Made by a program: the position numbers and the translations under genes. From Myxococcota bacterium (GTDB lineage: Bacteria; Myxococcota_A; UBA9160; UBA6930), in assembly GCA_028285625.1 (NCBI GenBank), contig JANQOX010000021.1, positions 208,420-272,419 on the forward strand: a DNA stretch of 64,000 bases. Direction: 5' to 3'. The notes beneath the pieces were generated by a model, which ran no database searches, was not told where the DNA came from, and saw only the letters and a list, made by a program, of their open reading frames with translations. Below, piece by piece: positions 25,285 through 33,739 of the stretch (position 1 is the first letter of the stretch; every line of letters starts with the position of its first letter).

Positions 25285-25818
25285 ATGGAGCGTTCACGAC
25301 TCACGCGATTCTTCGGGGTTGCGCTACTCGCCGGAGCGATCGGCATCGGCTGCGCCTCGGATGGCTCGGACACCGATGGAACCGGAAGCGGCACCACCGG
25401 TGGCTTCGATAGTGGCACCGGCAGCATGGGCGGCAGCGGAAGCGGCTTCGGGAGCGACGACATGCTCTCGACCGGTCAGGCCGTCGCCGAGCTCGAGGCC
25501 ATCTACTTCGACTTCGACCGCGCACTCGTGCGCGATGACCAGAAGCCGACGTTGCGCACCAACGCCGAGGCCATCCGCACCGGCAGCTGGCGCACGATCG
25601 TCATCGAAGGGCACACGGACGAGCGCGGCAGCGAGGAGTACAACCTCGCGCTGGGCGAGCGTCGTGCGAACGCGGCCCGCCAGTACATGATCGACTCGGG
25701 CGTGCCCGCAGCGAAGCTCGACACCGTGAGTTTCGGCGAGGCCAAGCCGGCCGTGCAGGGCCACGACGAGTCGGCCTGGCGCTGGAACCGGCGCGCCGAG
25801 TTCCGCGTCCTCCAGTAG
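25285..25818 (+). CDS. pal: Peptidoglycan-associated lipoprotein (Pal/OmpA-like)
   Basis: A 177-residue outer-membrane lipoprotein that ties the outer membrane to peptidoglycan. The N-terminal signal ends in a lipobox IGIGC (Cys23). A Gly/Ser/Thr-rich linker (about residues 25-62) follows, and then the OmpA domain with IYFDFDRALVRDD, IEGHTDERGSEEYN and the peptidoglycan-binding LGERRANAARQYM segment. ATG 25285 is preceded by GAGGGGGG. No tol genes are adjacent, so it may act apart from a local Tol-Pal operon. It is the strongest single sign of a Gram-negative envelope here. An intrinsic terminator follows. Confidence 0.9.
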   Translation: MERSRLTRFFGVALLAGAIGIGCASDGSDTDGTGSGTTGGFDSGTGSMGGSGSGFGSDDMLSTGQAVAELEAIYFDFDRALVRDDQKPTLRTNAEAIRTGSWRTIVIEGHTDERGSEEYNLALGERRANAARQYMIDSGVPAAKLDTVSFGEAKPAVQGHDESAWRWNRRAEFRVLQ

Positions 25819-25825
25819 GCATCGG

Positions 25826-25861
25826 GCCCCCCGCGGTTCTCGAAACCCGGGGGGCGGTTTT
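25826..25861 (+). terminator. Intrinsic terminator after pal
   Basis: GCCCCCCG pairs with CGGGGGGC, extended by GGTT/AACC with one bulged C and a 5-base loop, then a T-rich tail (GGTTTT). It ends 38 bases before the start of the next gene, so pal is insulated from the ThDP-enzyme operon. Confidence 0.8.
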
Positions 25862-25899
25862 CCGCTAGCATCCCCGCTTCACAGCGGAGGTGTACCCCC

Positions 25900-27543
25900 A
25901 TGCCCGTCCACGGCGGAAAGCTCGCAGCCAAGGCCCTGAAAGAGGCCGGTGTCGAGGCCATCTTCACCCTTTCGGGTGGCCACATCATGCCCATCTACGA
26001 TGGCTGCATCGATGAGGGCATCAAGGTCGTCGACGTGCGTCACGAGCAGGCCGCCGTGCATGCCGCCGACTCGTGGGCCCGGTGCAACCCGGGCAAGGTC
26101 GGCGTGGCCGCCATCACGGCAGGGCCCGGTGTCACCGACGGTGTGACCGGTATCGCCAACGCCTGGCGCGCGAACTCGCCCATCCTGGTCTTTGGTGGGC
26201 AGGGTCCCTTCGAGAACCTGCGTCGCGGTTCGCTCCAGGAGATGGACCACCTCGGCGTCGTCCGCCCCATCACGAAGTACTGCGACGCGGTCTACGAGAC
26301 CAAGCGCATCCCCGAGTACATCGAACTGGCGATTCGCCACGCCGTGTCCGGCATTCCGGGCCCCGCGTACCTCGAGATTCCCATGGACGTGTTCATGGGC
26401 CAGGTCGAAGAAGACGTCACCATTCCGCGGATCCGCACCCAGCCGCCGCGCATCTCGCCCGACCGCGACGAGGTGCGACGCGCCATCGAGATCCTGCAGA
26501 AGAGCGAACGCCCGATGCTGATGGCGGGCACCAGCGTCAAGTGGTCGCAGGCCGCCGAAGAGATGAACCGCTTCATCTCCGAGACGCACATCCCGACCTA
26601 CGTGAATGGGATGGGTCGCGGCACCGTGCCCCACGATTCGCCGGAGTTCCTGAACCGGTCGCGGCGCGACGCGCTCAAGGGCATCGACTGCATCATCCTG
26701 GCGGGCACGCTGCTAGACTTCCGGATGCGCTTCGGCCAGACGATCCCGGCCGATGCGAAGATCATCCAGCTCGACATGGACGCGACCCTGATCGGCCAGA
26801 ACCGTCAGGCCGACGTGCCGCTGGTGGGCAACCTCGCCTGCGCCTTCGAGCTGATGCAGGAAGAGATGAAGAACCAGGGCGCCAAGCTCGATTTCACCGC
26901 CTGGCGCGACGAGCTGCGTGGGATCGAGGTCGAGGCCGAGAAGAAGGTCGAGTCGGCGCTCAACAGCGACGAGGTGCCGATCGACCCCCAGCGCATGTGC
27001 CGCGAGGTACGCGACTGGCTCGAGACCCTCGATCGCCCGATCGTGATCGGCGACGGCGGGGACATCGTGGCGACCGCCGCGAAGATCCTGCCGGTCAAGG
27101 GCGAGGGCGCCTGGATGGATCCCGGCCCGCTGGGCACGCTCGGCGTCGGCATGCCCTTCGCCATCGCGGCCAAGCTCGCCCACCCGGACCGCCCCGTGGT
27201 GATCATCTACGGCGACGGATCCTTCGGGTTCAACGGTTTCGAGTACGACACCGCGGTGCGCTTCGGCCTGCCGATCATCGGTGTGCTGGGCAACGACGCC
27301 GCCTGGGGCCAGATGATGCGGCCGCAGGGCGCCGTCTATGGTTGGGACCGGCTCGAGGGGGTGCTGTTGAACCGCACCCGCTACGACAAGGTCGTGGAGG
27401 CGCTCGGCGGGCACGGCGAGCACGTGACCGAGCCCGGCGACATGCGCGCCGCCCTCGATCGCGCCGTTGCCTCGGGCAAGCCCGCACTGCTGAACGTCGA
27501 CATCCGCCAGGACCGGGAGTACAAGGGCGGGATCTACGTCTAG
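25900..27543 (+). CDS. Thiamine diphosphate-dependent enzyme of the acetolactate synthase family
   Basis: A 547-residue ThDP enzyme with the three-domain layout of acetolactate synthase, oxalyl-CoA decarboxylase and 2-hydroxyacyl-CoA lyase. The catalytic glutamate is Glu49 in VRHEQAAVHAAD. The central domain has the LMAGTSVKWS type segment. The cofactor motif begins YGDGSFGFNGFEY near residue 437 and ends in LGNDAAWG (GND instead of the usual NN). The product is probably not the main IlvB: no ilvN regulatory subunit or ilvC is nearby, and it lies upstream of an exonuclease-helicase gene with a six-base gap. GGAGG precedes ATG 25900. A lyase or decarboxylase acting on a 2-hydroxyacyl- or oxo-substrate is the best guess. 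Confidence 0.8.
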   Translation: MPVHGGKLAAKALKEAGVEAIFTLSGGHIMPIYDGCIDEGIKVVDVRHEQAAVHAADSWARCNPGKVGVAAITAGPGVTDGVTGIANAWRANSPILVFGGQGPFENLRRGSLQEMDHLGVVRPITKYCDAVYETKRIPEYIELAIRHAVSGIPGPAYLEIPMDVFMGQVEEDVTIPRIRTQPPRISPDRDEVRRAIEILQKSERPMLMAGTSVKWSQAAEEMNRFISETHIPTYVNGMGRGTVPHDSPEFLNRSRRDALKGIDCIILAGTLLDFRMRFGQTIPADAKIIQLDMDATLIGQNRQADVPLVGNLACAFELMQEEMKNQGAKLDFTAWRDELRGIEVEAEKKVESALNSDEVPIDPQRMCREVRDWLETLDRPIVIGDGGDIVATAAKILPVKGEGAWMDPGPLGTLGVGMPFAIAAKLAHPDRPVVIIYGDGSFGFNGFEYDTAVRFGLPIIGVLGNDAAWGQMMRPQGAVYGWDRLEGVLLNRTRYDKVVEALGGHGEHVTEPGDMRAALDRAVASGKPALLNVDIRQDREYKGGIYV

Positions 27544-27549
27544 GGCGCC

Positions 27550-30432
27550 GTGTCCAGCTCGAAGGGGGAAGCCACGCCGGGCTCGCGGGGGCTGGTTCGC
27601 GAGCAGCGCGGGCCGGAGACCTTCGGCCTCGACGCCGACGTGCTCGGTCGCTTCGCGACCCGGGTCGGCCCCCTGGCCGTGGTCGACCTCGAGACCACGG
27701 GCCTGACCGACGACCCCGAGGCCGAGATCCTCGAGTTTGGCGCGCTGCTGGTGGACCCGGGCGCCGACCACGTGACCACGCTCGAGGTGCTGGTGCGCCC
27801 CCGCCGCACCCTGCCCCGTGCGGTGAAGCGCCTGACCGGCATCGAGGATGCCGACGCGGCCGGAGGGCCCCCCTTCGCCGAGGTCGCCGCGCCGCTGCGC
27901 GAGGCGCTCGCCGGTCGCGTGATCATCGCCCACAACGCCGAGTTCGAGCAGGCGTTCCTGTCGCGTCAGCTCGACCCCGCGCTCGCCCAGGCCCGCTACC
28001 TGGACACGCTCGACCTGCTGGCGCTCACCCACCCCGACGCGCCCGACCTGCGGCTCGAGTCGTTCACGCGCATGATGTTCGAGACCGAGGAGCGTCACCG
28101 GGCGCTGTCCGACGCGCTCGATACGGCGCGGGTGGTCTCGGCCGCCGGGCGCGGCGCGCGCCGCGGCGAGCCGCGCTTCGTCGTGGCGCGGCGCGCGCTC
28201 GAGTCGTACGCGTCCGAGTCGCCGTGGCTCGAGCTGCTGGCGAAGCCCGACGAGGACGTCTCGGGCGAGCCTCGGGCCGAGGCTCCCTACGTGCGGATCG
28301 GTCGCAGCGACGAGCCGCCGGTGCCCTTCCACGAAGACGCCATCGCGGCGGTGCTCTCCGACGAGGCGCGCGGGCGGCGGCACTTTCCCGGCTATCGCGT
28401 TCGCAGCGAGCAGATCGAGCTGGCGCGGCGCTTCGCCCGCAACCTGGCCGACGAAGAGGTGCTGCTGCTCGAGGGAGGGACCGGCGTCGGCAAGAGCCTG
28501 GCCTACCTGGCAGCGGTGATCCCCTTCGCCATGGAGCGCGAGGCGGCCGGCGAGGTCTCGCCGGTGCTGATTTCCACACGGACGAAGCTGCTTCAGGACC
28601 AGCTCCTCGAGCGCGACATCGCCGCTGCGGCGCGCTTTCTCGGGCACTCGGAACTGCGCGCGGTGTCGATCAAGGGCCGCGCCAACTACGCCTGCGCGCG
28701 CCGGCTCGAGGTGGCGCTGGCCGAGGGCCGCGCCCAGAGCATCTTTGCCGAGGACCGTCTGGCCTACGCGGTGCTCGAGGCGTGCGCGCAGACGCGGCCC
28801 CACGGCGAGATCGGTGCGGTGCCCGCGCTGCTCCTGCGCCGCTATCCGCCGCTGCGTGGGCTGCTGCGCCGCGCCGTGGCCGCGCGCGCCGAGCAGTGCA
28901 CGCGCGAGCAGTGCGCCAAGACCCGGCACTGCCCGCTCGGCCGCAAGCGGGCCGCACTGGGCCAGGCCCATGTGATCGTCGCCAACCACGACCTGCTGCT
29001 GCGCTGGCCGCCCGACTACCCGTCGTTCGAGCACGCGGTGGTGGACGAGGCGCACGAGCTGGCCGACGTGGCGGACGAGGTGTTTGCCCGCGAGGTGCGG
29101 CCCGACGTGGTGCTCGACCGCTTCGACGAGATCTTCGGTCCCCCGCCCGGTTCGCGCCGACGCCGCGCGGAAGCGCTGCTGCCTGCCGGGGACCGGCAAG
29201 AGCTCAAGAAGGACGCGGCCGCCTGGCGGCGCGACCTGCGGCACGACCTGGCCGCGGTGGGCCGTTCGCTGCTTCCCCGGGCCGGCGACTTCGGTGACGT
29301 GCAGCTGCCGCCGGCCGATGACCCGGACATTCGCGAGGCCCGGCAGGCCGCCCAGGCGACGGCGGATCGGTTGGAGGACGTGGCCGATCGCGTACCCGGG
29401 GCGGACGAGGGGTCGCCTGCGCTGCAGCGTGCCGTGGCCGACCTGCGCGAGGCCGCCGACGGCTTGCGCATGGCCTTCGACGACCCGCCCGATGCGGTGG
29501 CGAGCTTCGAGGGCGTGGCCCCTCCGTACGACCGTTGGCGTCTCGTGGTGCGGCCGGTCTCGCCCGCCGAGCCCTTCCATGGCCAGTTCCTTTCGGGCAT
29601 GCGTTCGTTCGCGGGCGTCTCGGCCAGCCTGTTCATGGGCGGCGACGCCTTCGCGTCGCTGGGCGATCTGGAGGTCGAGGATCGCGCTGGCGAGCGCCTG
29701 CAGCGCGGCTCGGTTCCCAGCCCGTTCCCGTACGACCGGCACATGCGTGTGGTCGCCATGCGCGGGGGTGCCGACCTGGTTCGCGAGACGGCGGACGTGC
29801 TCGAGCTGCTCGCGCGCGAGCTGGGCGGCCGCACGCTCGGGCTCTTCACCAGTCTGCGCCGCATGAACGAGGTGGCCGACGAACTCGCCGGGCGCCTGCG
29901 CGACGAGGGCATCGACGTCCTCACGCCGCGGCGCGCGGCCGACGACCCGTCGGCCCTGATCAACCGGTTCGTGAACGGGGCCGCGGTGCTGCTGGGCGCG
30001 CGGCGCTTCTGGCAGGGCGTCGACATCCCGGGCGAGGCCCTGCAGGCGGTGGTCATCGAGAAGCTCCCCTTCGAGGTACCCACCGAGCTACGGCGCCGCC
30101 GCGACGACCGCATGAAGGAGCGCGGCATCTCCCCCTTCCAGCGCGCATCCATGGGCCGCATGCTGCTCAACCTGAAGCAGATGGTCGGGCGGCTGATCCG
30201 CACCGAAGAGGACCGCGGCATCGTGGTGATCGTCGAGGGGCGGTCGGACAAGCGCTACTTCAAGCGGCTGAACGAGGCGCTCCCGCCCGGGTGCGAGGTG
30301 GTGGTCTCACGCTTTGCCGATCTTCCTGAACACCTGGCGGCCGTGGGCATCGGGAAAGCCCCGGCCGTGGGCATCGGGGAAGGCAGCCCGGCTGACGAGA
30401 CGCCCGAGCCCTCGGGCAGTGAGGGCGCGTGA
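27550..30432 (+). CDS. dinG: DEDDh exonuclease fused to DinG-type Fe-S helicase
   Basis: A 960-residue fusion of a 3'-5' exonuclease domain to an XPD/DinG superfamily 2 helicase, a DNA-repair type architecture. Exonuclease motifs occupy residues 1-210: VVDLETTGL near 38, IIAHNAEFEQAFL near 120 and ERHRALSDALDTA near 180. The helicase has a Walker A EGGTGVGKS (about 310-317) and a DEAH box at 499-502. Four cysteines suited to a [4Fe-4S] cluster lie between them (Cys382, Cys450, Cys455, Cys461). The C-terminal tail has a duplicated AVGIG motif encoded by a direct repeat. The start is GTG 27550. Its stop overlaps the next SDR gene by four bases. Confidence 0.9.
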   Translation: MSSSKGEATPGSRGLVREQRGPETFGLDADVLGRFATRVGPLAVVDLETTGLTDDPEAEILEFGALLVDPGADHVTTLEVLVRPRRTLPRAVKRLTGIEDADAAGGPPFAEVAAPLREALAGRVIIAHNAEFEQAFLSRQLDPALAQARYLDTLDLLALTHPDAPDLRLESFTRMMFETEERHRALSDALDTARVVSAAGRGARRGEPRFVVARRALESYASESPWLELLAKPDEDVSGEPRAEAPYVRIGRSDEPPVPFHEDAIAAVLSDEARGRRHFPGYRVRSEQIELARRFARNLADEEVLLLEGGTGVGKSLAYLAAVIPFAMEREAAGEVSPVLISTRTKLLQDQLLERDIAAAARFLGHSELRAVSIKGRANYACARRLEVALAEGRAQSIFAEDRLAYAVLEACAQTRPHGEIGAVPALLLRRYPPLRGLLRRAVAARAEQCTREQCAKTRHCPLGRKRAALGQAHVIVANHDLLLRWPPDYPSFEHAVVDEAHELADVADEVFAREVRPDVVLDRFDEIFGPPPGSRRRRAEALLPAGDRQELKKDAAAWRRDLRHDLAAVGRSLLPRAGDFGDVQLPPADDPDIREARQAAQATADRLEDVADRVPGADEGSPALQRAVADLREAADGLRMAFDDPPDAVASFEGVAPPYDRWRLVVRPVSPAEPFHGQFLSGMRSFAGVSASLFMGGDAFASLGDLEVEDRAGERLQRGSVPSPFPYDRHMRVVAMRGGADLVRETADVLELLARELGGRTLGLFTSLRRMNEVADELAGRLRDEGIDVLTPRRAADDPSALINRFVNGAAVLLGARRFWQGVDIPGEALQAVVIEKLPFEVPTELRRRRDDRMKERGISPFQRASMGRMLLNLKQMVGRLIRTEEDRGIVVIVEGRSDKRYFKRLNEALPPGCEVVVSRFADLPEHLAAVGIGKAPAVGIGEGSPADETPEPSGSEGA

Positions 30433-31196
30433 GCGACCCGTCGCCTCGCGTCGCGATCGTCACCGGTGCGGGGAGCGGCATCGGCCGCGCCATCGCCCTG
30501 CGGCTTTCGCGATCGGGCACCACGGTGGCGCTGCTCGGACGAACCGCAGGCACGCTCGAGGCGGTGGCCGCCGAGTGTCCGGGGCCGGCGCGCTGCCTCA
30601 CGGTCGATGTGGCCGACCGGGCCGGGGTGGAGGCGGCCTTCGACCGCGTCCGTGACGAACTCGGGGCGCCGGGAGCGCTGGTCGCGAACGCGGGCATCGG
30701 CGGGCCCGACGTGCAGGACGGCGTGGACCGCTGGGACGCGGTCGTTCGCACGAACCTGGACGGAGCGTACTTCTGTGCCCGCGGGTTCGAACGCGTGATG
30801 GAGGCCGAGGCCGACTGGCGTCACGTGGTCGTGATCTCTTCGTGCGTGGCGCGCTTCGGGGTGCCCGGGATCGCCGCCTACAGCGCGGCCAAGGCCGGCC
30901 AACTGGGTCTGGTGCGTTCGCTCGCAGCAGAGCTCGCCCCGAAGCGGGTCCGGGTGAACGCCATCTGCCCGGGTTGGGTCGACACCGGCATGGCCGAAGA
31001 CCGCATGCGCGACATCGCCCGCGGGCAGGATCGTCCCTACGAAGAAGTGCGCGCCGAGCTTCTGGCTACGGTGCCGCTCGCGCGCATCAGCAGCCCCGAC
31101 GAGATCGCGGGCCTGGTCGCCTTCCTGGTCTCGCCCGACGCGGCGCCGTTTACCGGTCAGGCGTTCGATCCCAACGACGGCGCCTGGATGGGCTGA
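30429..31196 (+). CDS. Short-chain dehydrogenase/reductase
   Basis: A 255-residue classical SDR. The cofactor motif TGAGSGIGRAIAL lies near residue 13, NAGIGGPD near 83, and the active site combines the VISSCVARFG serine with YSAAKAG (Tyr-x3-Lys) near 152. The C-terminal end GQAFDPNDGAWMG is typical of ketoacyl-reductase-like or glucose-dehydrogenase-like SDRs. The absence of an acidic residue after strand 2 (LLGRTAG) suggests NADP use. The GTG start overlaps the helicase gene by four bases. There is no functional link to the helicase, so the overlap reflects compact packing. Substrate unknown. Confidence 0.85.
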   Translation: MSDPSPRVAIVTGAGSGIGRAIALRLSRSGTTVALLGRTAGTLEAVAAECPGPARCLTVDVADRAGVEAAFDRVRDELGAPGALVANAGIGGPDVQDGVDRWDAVVRTNLDGAYFCARGFERVMEAEADWRHVVVISSCVARFGVPGIAAYSAAKAGQLGLVRSLAAELAPKRVRVNAICPGWVDTGMAEDRMRDIARGQDRPYEEVRAELLATVPLARISSPDEIAGLVAFLVSPDAAPFTGQAFDPNDGAWMG

Positions 31197-31234
31197 GCCC
31201 GCGCGGGCGTTGCGGCGCGTCCTCGCTTCGCGGA

Positions 31235-31672
31235 CTAGCCGGCCAGCTTGCCGTAGTCGACGGTGAGCCAGCGTTCCGGGCGCATCACGTACACGAGGCT
31301 CTCCTCGGCACTGCCGCCTTCGACGTAGGCATCGCCGAGCTTCTCGCCGAAGTAGCGCCGGGCCATGGGCCGGCTGTCGCGCTCGCGGTCGGCGGGGCGG
31401 GTCTCGACGACCGGTCCCTCGACGCTCACGTACCGGTACGGCAGATCCTCGGTCTGGGCGACGAGGCTGAAGCGGCCGGCGCGCTCGAGGGCGACGCCCT
31501 TGCGCGACGTGGGCCCGGTCAGCACCCACACGCCCACCGCCGGGTCGTAGTCGTACCAGATGGGTGCCGTGAGCGGCGCACGGGCCGGGTCCGGATCGGC
31601 GATGGCGATCACGCCCACGTGCAGGTCGGCCAGGAACGTCTCGCGCTCGTCGCGGGTCATGCGAAGGGACAA
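31235..31672 (-). CDS. Pyridoxamine 5'-phosphate oxidase-like split-barrel protein (possible F420 or FMN user)
   Basis: A 145-residue split beta-barrel flavin/deazaflavin oxidoreductase (PPOX/FDOR superfamily). Core strands LTAPIWYDYDPAVGVWVLTG and RFSLVAQTEDLPYRYVSVEGPV are the cofactor-binding half-barrel. The C-terminal RPERWLTVDYGKL matches a subgroup common in F420-producing actinobacteria. Since cofG and cofH are in the same window, F420 is a plausible cofactor, but FMN or heme cannot be excluded. The TTG at 31672 is preferred over the ATG at 31662 because AGGAGA lies 6 bases before it. It sits 28 bases downstream of the MetF-like gene, likely co-transcribed. Confidence 0.78.
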   Translation of the reverse strand: MSLRMTRDERETFLADLHVGVIAIADPDPARAPLTAPIWYDYDPAVGVWVLTGPTSRKGVALERAGRFSLVAQTEDLPYRYVSVEGPVVETRPADRERDSRPMARRYFGEKLGDAYVEGGSAEESLVYVMRPERWLTVDYGKLAG

Positions 31673-31700
31673 AGGGGTTCTCCTGGGTGGCGTGGAGTGG

Positions 31701-32525
31701 CTAATGGCGAGCGCGCGACTCGCCGGGTTCTTCGAGCAGGCGCGCGATGCGCGCGCCGGTGGCCGGTGCCGGGTCCATCTCGGGGGTCATGATGGCGAGG
31801 CCGGACACGTCGTCGGCCCGGAGCGAGCCCACGATCTCGGCGAAGGCCGCAAAGCCCCGCCGCGCCTCGATCGCGCGGCGCAGCGGTTCGGGGATCGGGA
31901 TCTCGAGTCTCGCCGCGATGCGCCCGGCCGCCCCTGCGTCCGTGAGCGGCATCACCATGGGTACCCAGTGCGGGCGGACCCCGGCACGCTCGGCCCGGTC
32001 GCGAAGGGCGCGCAGCGGGGCGAGTTCGAGCACCGGCTGGGTCTGTACGAAGTCTGCGCCGGCTTCGAGCTTCGGGATGAGATTGCGTAGAACCCGGTCG
32101 GGCGGTCCATACTGGTTGGCGGTGACGCCGATCAGCACTCCGGGGATCGCGTCGCGCACCTGCGCGACGACCTCGCGAATCTTCGGCGTGTCGGGTGCGT
32201 CGTCGGCCTCGTGGTCGCCACGCAGGCAGAGCACCATGCCGATGCCCCCGGCCGCGGCGCTCTCGATCGCCGACGCGATTTCGGCCCGGCACTGCCCCCG
32301 GTTGGCGAGGTGCCAGACGGGATCGCGGCCGGCGGCCCGCAGCTCGACCGAGGCATCGAGGCTGGACAGTCGGCCCACGCGCTGGATCACGTTCACGGCG
32401 TGGGCAGCGGGTCCGAGCAGCCGGGCCCGACGCGCCAGCACGTCGGGCAGACGCTTGCGCGGCGGGGTGATCTCCAGCGTGATGGCGGGCTCGGGGCTCA
32501 GGAGCGTTTCGGCAAAGCACGGCAC
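31701..32525 (-). CDS. MetF-like methylenetetrahydrofolate reductase family protein
   Basis: A 274-residue TIM-barrel protein of the methylenetetrahydrofolate reductase family, which reduces methylene-THF to methyl-THF for methionine synthesis. ITLEITPPR near residue 15 aligns with the SFEFFPP motif holding the catalytic Glu. VLCLRGDHEADD near 98 holds the conserved Asp, and KLEAGADFVQTQPV near 150 is the usual QTQ segment. It is slightly shorter than E. coli MetF. In many bacteria such short homologues need a partner or work on other folate/pterin substrates, so the exact reaction is uncertain. It diverges from the fatty-acid operon across a 269-base regulatory-looking gap. Confidence 0.8.
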   Translation of the reverse strand: MPCFAETLLSPEPAITLEITPPRKRLPDVLARRARLLGPAAHAVNVIQRVGRLSSLDASVELRAAGRDPVWHLANRGQCRAEIASAIESAAAGGIGMVLCLRGDHEADDAPDTPKIREVVAQVRDAIPGVLIGVTANQYGPPDRVLRNLIPKLEAGADFVQTQPVLELAPLRALRDRAERAGVRPHWVPMVMPLTDAGAAGRIAARLEIPIPEPLRRAIEARRGFAAFAEIVGSLRADDVSGLAIMTPEMDPAPATGARIARLLEEPGESRARH

Positions 32526-32551
32526 GGATCCGGAGCCTAGCGCCGCTGATT

Positions 32552-32607
32552 CTGGGTTGGTTTCGACCCCTGGGTTGGCGCCCCAGCCCCTTGACTTCGA
32601 GAAAGTC
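32552..32607. promoter_or_regulatory. Direct repeat and palindrome in the divergent MetF-like/FAS intergenic region
   Basis: CTGGGTTGG occurs twice in the same orientation, 18 bases apart (32552-32560 and 32570-32578). It is followed by the palindrome GACTTCGAGAAAGTC (32593-32607) and an unusually AT-rich TATTTTCAGAAGGTTA. TTGACT at 32591-32596 overlaps the palindrome, but its spacing to TATTTT is only 14 bases. These look like binding sites for a regulator acting on either divergent transcript. Confidence 0.4.
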
Positions 32608-32664
32608 CCCTATTTTCAGAAGGTTACGCGATGAAGGCCCACATCCGTGGGATCGCCTGGGCCG

Positions 32665-32692
32665 TTGACTTGAGGTGACTCTCGGTCATGCT
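32665..32692 (+). promoter_or_regulatory. Predicted promoter of the fatty-acid synthesis operon
   Basis: TTGACT (32665-32670) and CATGCT (32687-32692) are separated by 16 bases and lie about 100 bases before the first gene of the operon. The -10 box overlaps the first of two operator-like repeats (32676-32690). Confidence 0.45.
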
Positions 32693-32725
32693 TTGGGTGG
32701 ATGGGGATGGGTGACTCCGGGTCAC
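32676..32725. promoter_or_regulatory. Pair of 15-base operator-like repeats, GTGAC-N5-GTCAY
   Basis: GTGACTCTCGGTCAT (32676-32690) and GTGACTCCGGGTCAC (32711-32725) are near-identical copies of an inverted repeat with 5-base arms. The second is perfect. They are 35 bases apart, one over the predicted -10 box and one just downstream of the expected transcription start, a classical arrangement for a dimeric repressor of the TetR, GntR or MarR type. The regulator is not encoded in the window. Confidence 0.55.
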
Positions 32726-32794
32726 TTTGTAGCGACACCCCTGTGCGACATCGCCGGGGGCCGCGAGGCGGCCGCAGCCGGCAGGAGGGTCGAG

Positions 32795-33739
32795 GTGGAA
32801 GGTCGATTCGGAGGCGACGACTGGGCGCTGATCCTGGGAGGTTCGAGCGGCTTCGGGCTGGCCACCGCCCGCAAGCTGGCCGCCCACGGCATGAACCTGT
32901 GCCTGGTGCACCGGGATCGGCGCGCGACGTTGCGCCAGGTCGAGCCGGAGTTCGAGAAGCTTCGCGCGGCCGGGGTCGAGTTGCGCAACTGGAACGTCGA
33001 CGCACTCGCCGAGGACAAGCGCACCCTCGTGCTCGACGAGATGACCGAGTTGCTCGGCCCGCGCGGCCGCGTGCAGGTGCTTCTGCATTCGGTGGCATTC
33101 GGCAACCTGAAGCTGCTGGCACCCGAGCGACCCCGCCAGGACCACCCTGCCCAGGCACTGGCCAAGGCCCTGGGCATCGAAGAAGAGGCGCTGATCGCCG
33201 CCGCCGACGCGCTCTTCGCCCAGGGCGAGGATGGGCTCGAGGGTCTGGCCACGCCGCCGGTCTATGCCGAGCGGACGCTCGACGCGGGCGACATCGCGCG
33301 GACGATCCACGCCATGGGCACGAGCCTGATCGACTGGGTGCAGGACCTTCACCGGCGGCGGTTGTTCGCCGACGATGCGCGGGTGTTCGGGCTCACGAGC
33401 GAGGGCAACGACATCGCGTGGAAGGGCTACGCAGCGGTTTCCACCGCCAAGGTCGCGCTCGAAGCAGCGGCGCGCTCGATCGCCACCGAGTTCGGGCCCC
33501 ACGGCATCCGTTGCAACGTGCTGCAGCCCGGCGTGACCCAGACCCCGGCGCTGGCCGCCATCCCCGGCAGCGACCGCCTCGTGGCGGGCTCGCGGCGGCG
33601 CAACCCGCTCGGGCGGCTCACCACGCCCGAGGACGTGGCGGGCATGGTGTACCTGCTGTCGCTTCCCGAGTCGGCCTGGGTCAACGGCGCGGTCATCCGG
33701 ATCGACGGGGGCGAGCACGTGAGCGGGGTCACCTCTTGA
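32795..33739 (+). CDS. fabI: Enoyl-ACP reductase, FabI-like SDR with an internal insertion
   Basis: A 314-residue SDR that probably carries out the last reduction of each fatty-acid elongation cycle. The cofactor motif is ILGGSSGFGLATA (residues 13-25). VLLHSVAFGNLKLL (96-109) follows the FabI pattern. The catalytic pair is Tyr212-x6-Lys219 (YAAVSTAK), the spacing of enoyl reductases rather than the Tyr-x3-Lys of ketoreductases. About 50 extra residues (roughly 110-165) lie between the nucleotide fold and the active site, making it longer than the ~260-residue norm. GTG 32795 was chosen because AGGAGGG lies 5 bases upstream. The upstream open stretch contains the promoter and operator repeats. 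Confidence 0.78.
   Translation: MEGRFGGDDWALILGGSSGFGLATARKLAAHGMNLCLVHRDRRATLRQVEPEFEKLRAAGVELRNWNVDALAEDKRTLVLDEMTELLGPRGRVQVLLHSVAFGNLKLLAPERPRQDHPAQALAKALGIEEEALIAAADALFAQGEDGLEGLATPPVYAERTLDAGDIARTIHAMGTSLIDWVQDLHRRRLFADDARVFGLTSEGNDIAWKGYAAVSTAKVALEAAARSIATEFGPHGIRCNVLQPGVTQTPALAAIPGSDRLVAGSRRRNPLGRLTTPEDVAGMVYLLSLPESAWVNGAVIRIDGGEHVSGVTS

Noticed and set aside
32591..32616. TTGACT/TATTTT pair as an additional FAS promoter
   Set aside because: The spacer is only 14 bases, too short for a sigma-70 promoter. It was retained only as a regulatory-looking palindrome region.
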